Shown in pieces: positions 63,739 to 64,000 of a stretch of 64,000 bases of DNA. Below the pieces are notes generated by a model, which saw nothing but the letters and a program-made list of their open reading frames with translations, was not told the origin of the DNA and ran no database searches. The first letter of the stretch is position 1. Every line of letters starts with the position of its first letter. The translations under genes were made by a program, and so were the position numbers. The stretch comes from Vibrio fluminensis (GTDB taxonomy: Bacteria; Pseudomonadota; Gammaproteobacteria; Enterobacterales; Vibrionaceae), in NCBI RefSeq assembly GCF_015278125.1, contig NZ_JADILO010000010.1, positions 52,549 to 116,548 of the forward strand, given 5' to 3'.

Positions 63739-63879
63739 ATGCTCTCACTTCGTATCGGTGCTGCGATTCGCGGAATGAATGTGTTTATGTGTAGTCACTT
63801 TCTTGTCCTATGGCTATTTGTCCCAGCGAATAGTCTCGACAAGTTGTGCAGCCAACCTTTATTGGTTGGCTCAGATTGA
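63739..63879 (+). other. Possible small transcript or 46-codon ORF before a strong terminator
   Basis: A frame from ATG 63739 to TGA 63879 gives 46 residues with one hydrophobic stretch (SHFLVLWLFVPA); there is no clear ribosome site. The strong terminator 4 bp downstream needs a rightward transcript, which could be this ORF or a small non-coding RNA including the hairpin AGCCAACC/GGTTGGCT (63850-63871). The rest of the 473-bp right-edge gap shows only the dyads next to the regulator gene and, after 63915, no gene. Confidence 0.3.
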
Positions 63880-63883
63880 TGAC

Positions 63884-63915
63884 GAACCCCGCTTTTTCAA
63901 GCGGGGTTCTTTTTT
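63884..63915 (+). terminator. Strong plus-strand terminator at the right edge
   Basis: GAACCCCGCTT / AAGCGGGGTTC arms with a 4-nt loop, followed by six T. The opposite strand has no T-run after the hairpin, so it acts rightward only. Confidence 0.87.
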
Positions 63916-64000
63916 GGAAGCGACCGTAGGTCGCGATCGCGATATTTTTTGTTATACCGTGCGCAGAAGCTTCCATTCATTACATAGGCATACAGAAGCA

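Overview
The window looks like a piece of a Vibrio (Vibrionaceae) genome. The markers are a VemP-type arrest peptide ahead of a second secDF pair, a TonB2-type cluster (DUF3450, TtpC, ExbB, ExbD, TonB, TPR), a periplasmic CpdP-type cyclic-nucleotide phosphodiesterase, and a moderate G+C content. I see no rRNA, tRNA, CRISPR array or complete insertion sequence. Most of it is metabolic, envelope and regulatory sequence. All names rest on reading the protein sequences and on memory of the families; no database search was run.

Layout. 1-2.6 kb: a PACE efflux protein divergent from a LysR regulator with a palindrome between them, then periplasmic Cu/Zn superoxide dismutase. 2.6-12.5 kb: a hexonate catabolic locus (uxaA; uxaB, TRAP transporter dctPQM, kdgK, kdgA; lgoR; lgoD). 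It encodes every step from L-galactonate to pyruvate plus glyceraldehyde 3-phosphate but has no uronate isomerase, so L-galactonate is a better candidate substrate than galacturonate. 12.6-15.7 kb: a MerR-methyltransferase fusion, a GNAT acetyltransferase and a di-heme cytochrome c peroxidase with a perfect FNR-type box upstream. 15.8-27.9 kb: a YddA/YddB/PqqL (Fus-like) set (TonB-dependent receptor, SbmA-like ABC protein, M16 lipoprotein protease) divergent from a complete TonB2-type energiser, with Fur-like palindromic DNA between them.

27.9-32.7 kb: 6-phospho-beta-glucosidase with an orphan PTS EIIB domain, then CpdP and a secreted phosphodiester glycosidase-type protein. 32.8-37.6 kb: the nitric oxide detoxification locus norR / norVW plus a DUF1971 protein, with three GT-N7-AC sites and a sigma-54 promoter. 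37.7-43.2 kb: ppsA and its regulator ppsR, a small exported protein and a coniferyl-type aldehyde dehydrogenase. 43.3-46.6 kb: vemP-secD-secF with three stem-loops between vemP and secD. 46.8-54.5 kb: M3 peptidase, HAD phosphatase, ABM protein, GlxA/FtrA-type regulator, rhodanese, a His-tailed small protein, MFS and TauE permeases, YccF. 54.6-64 kb: a wHTH/nuclease-like protein, a dCache protein with a degenerate GGDEF domain, glgX, a small conserved-looking protein, and a response regulator - histidine kinase - sugar-binding protein operon. The right edge holds a strong plus-strand terminator with no obvious gene in front of it.

Best leads: (1) the VemP homologue, whose HRIAGWKES core is kept while the last part of the arrest region differs from what I recall of V. 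alginolyticus; (2) the Fus-like import/processing locus paired with its own TonB machinery; (3) the TRAP-fed L-galactonate pathway; (4) the binding protein encoded with a two-component system but without any ABC permease.
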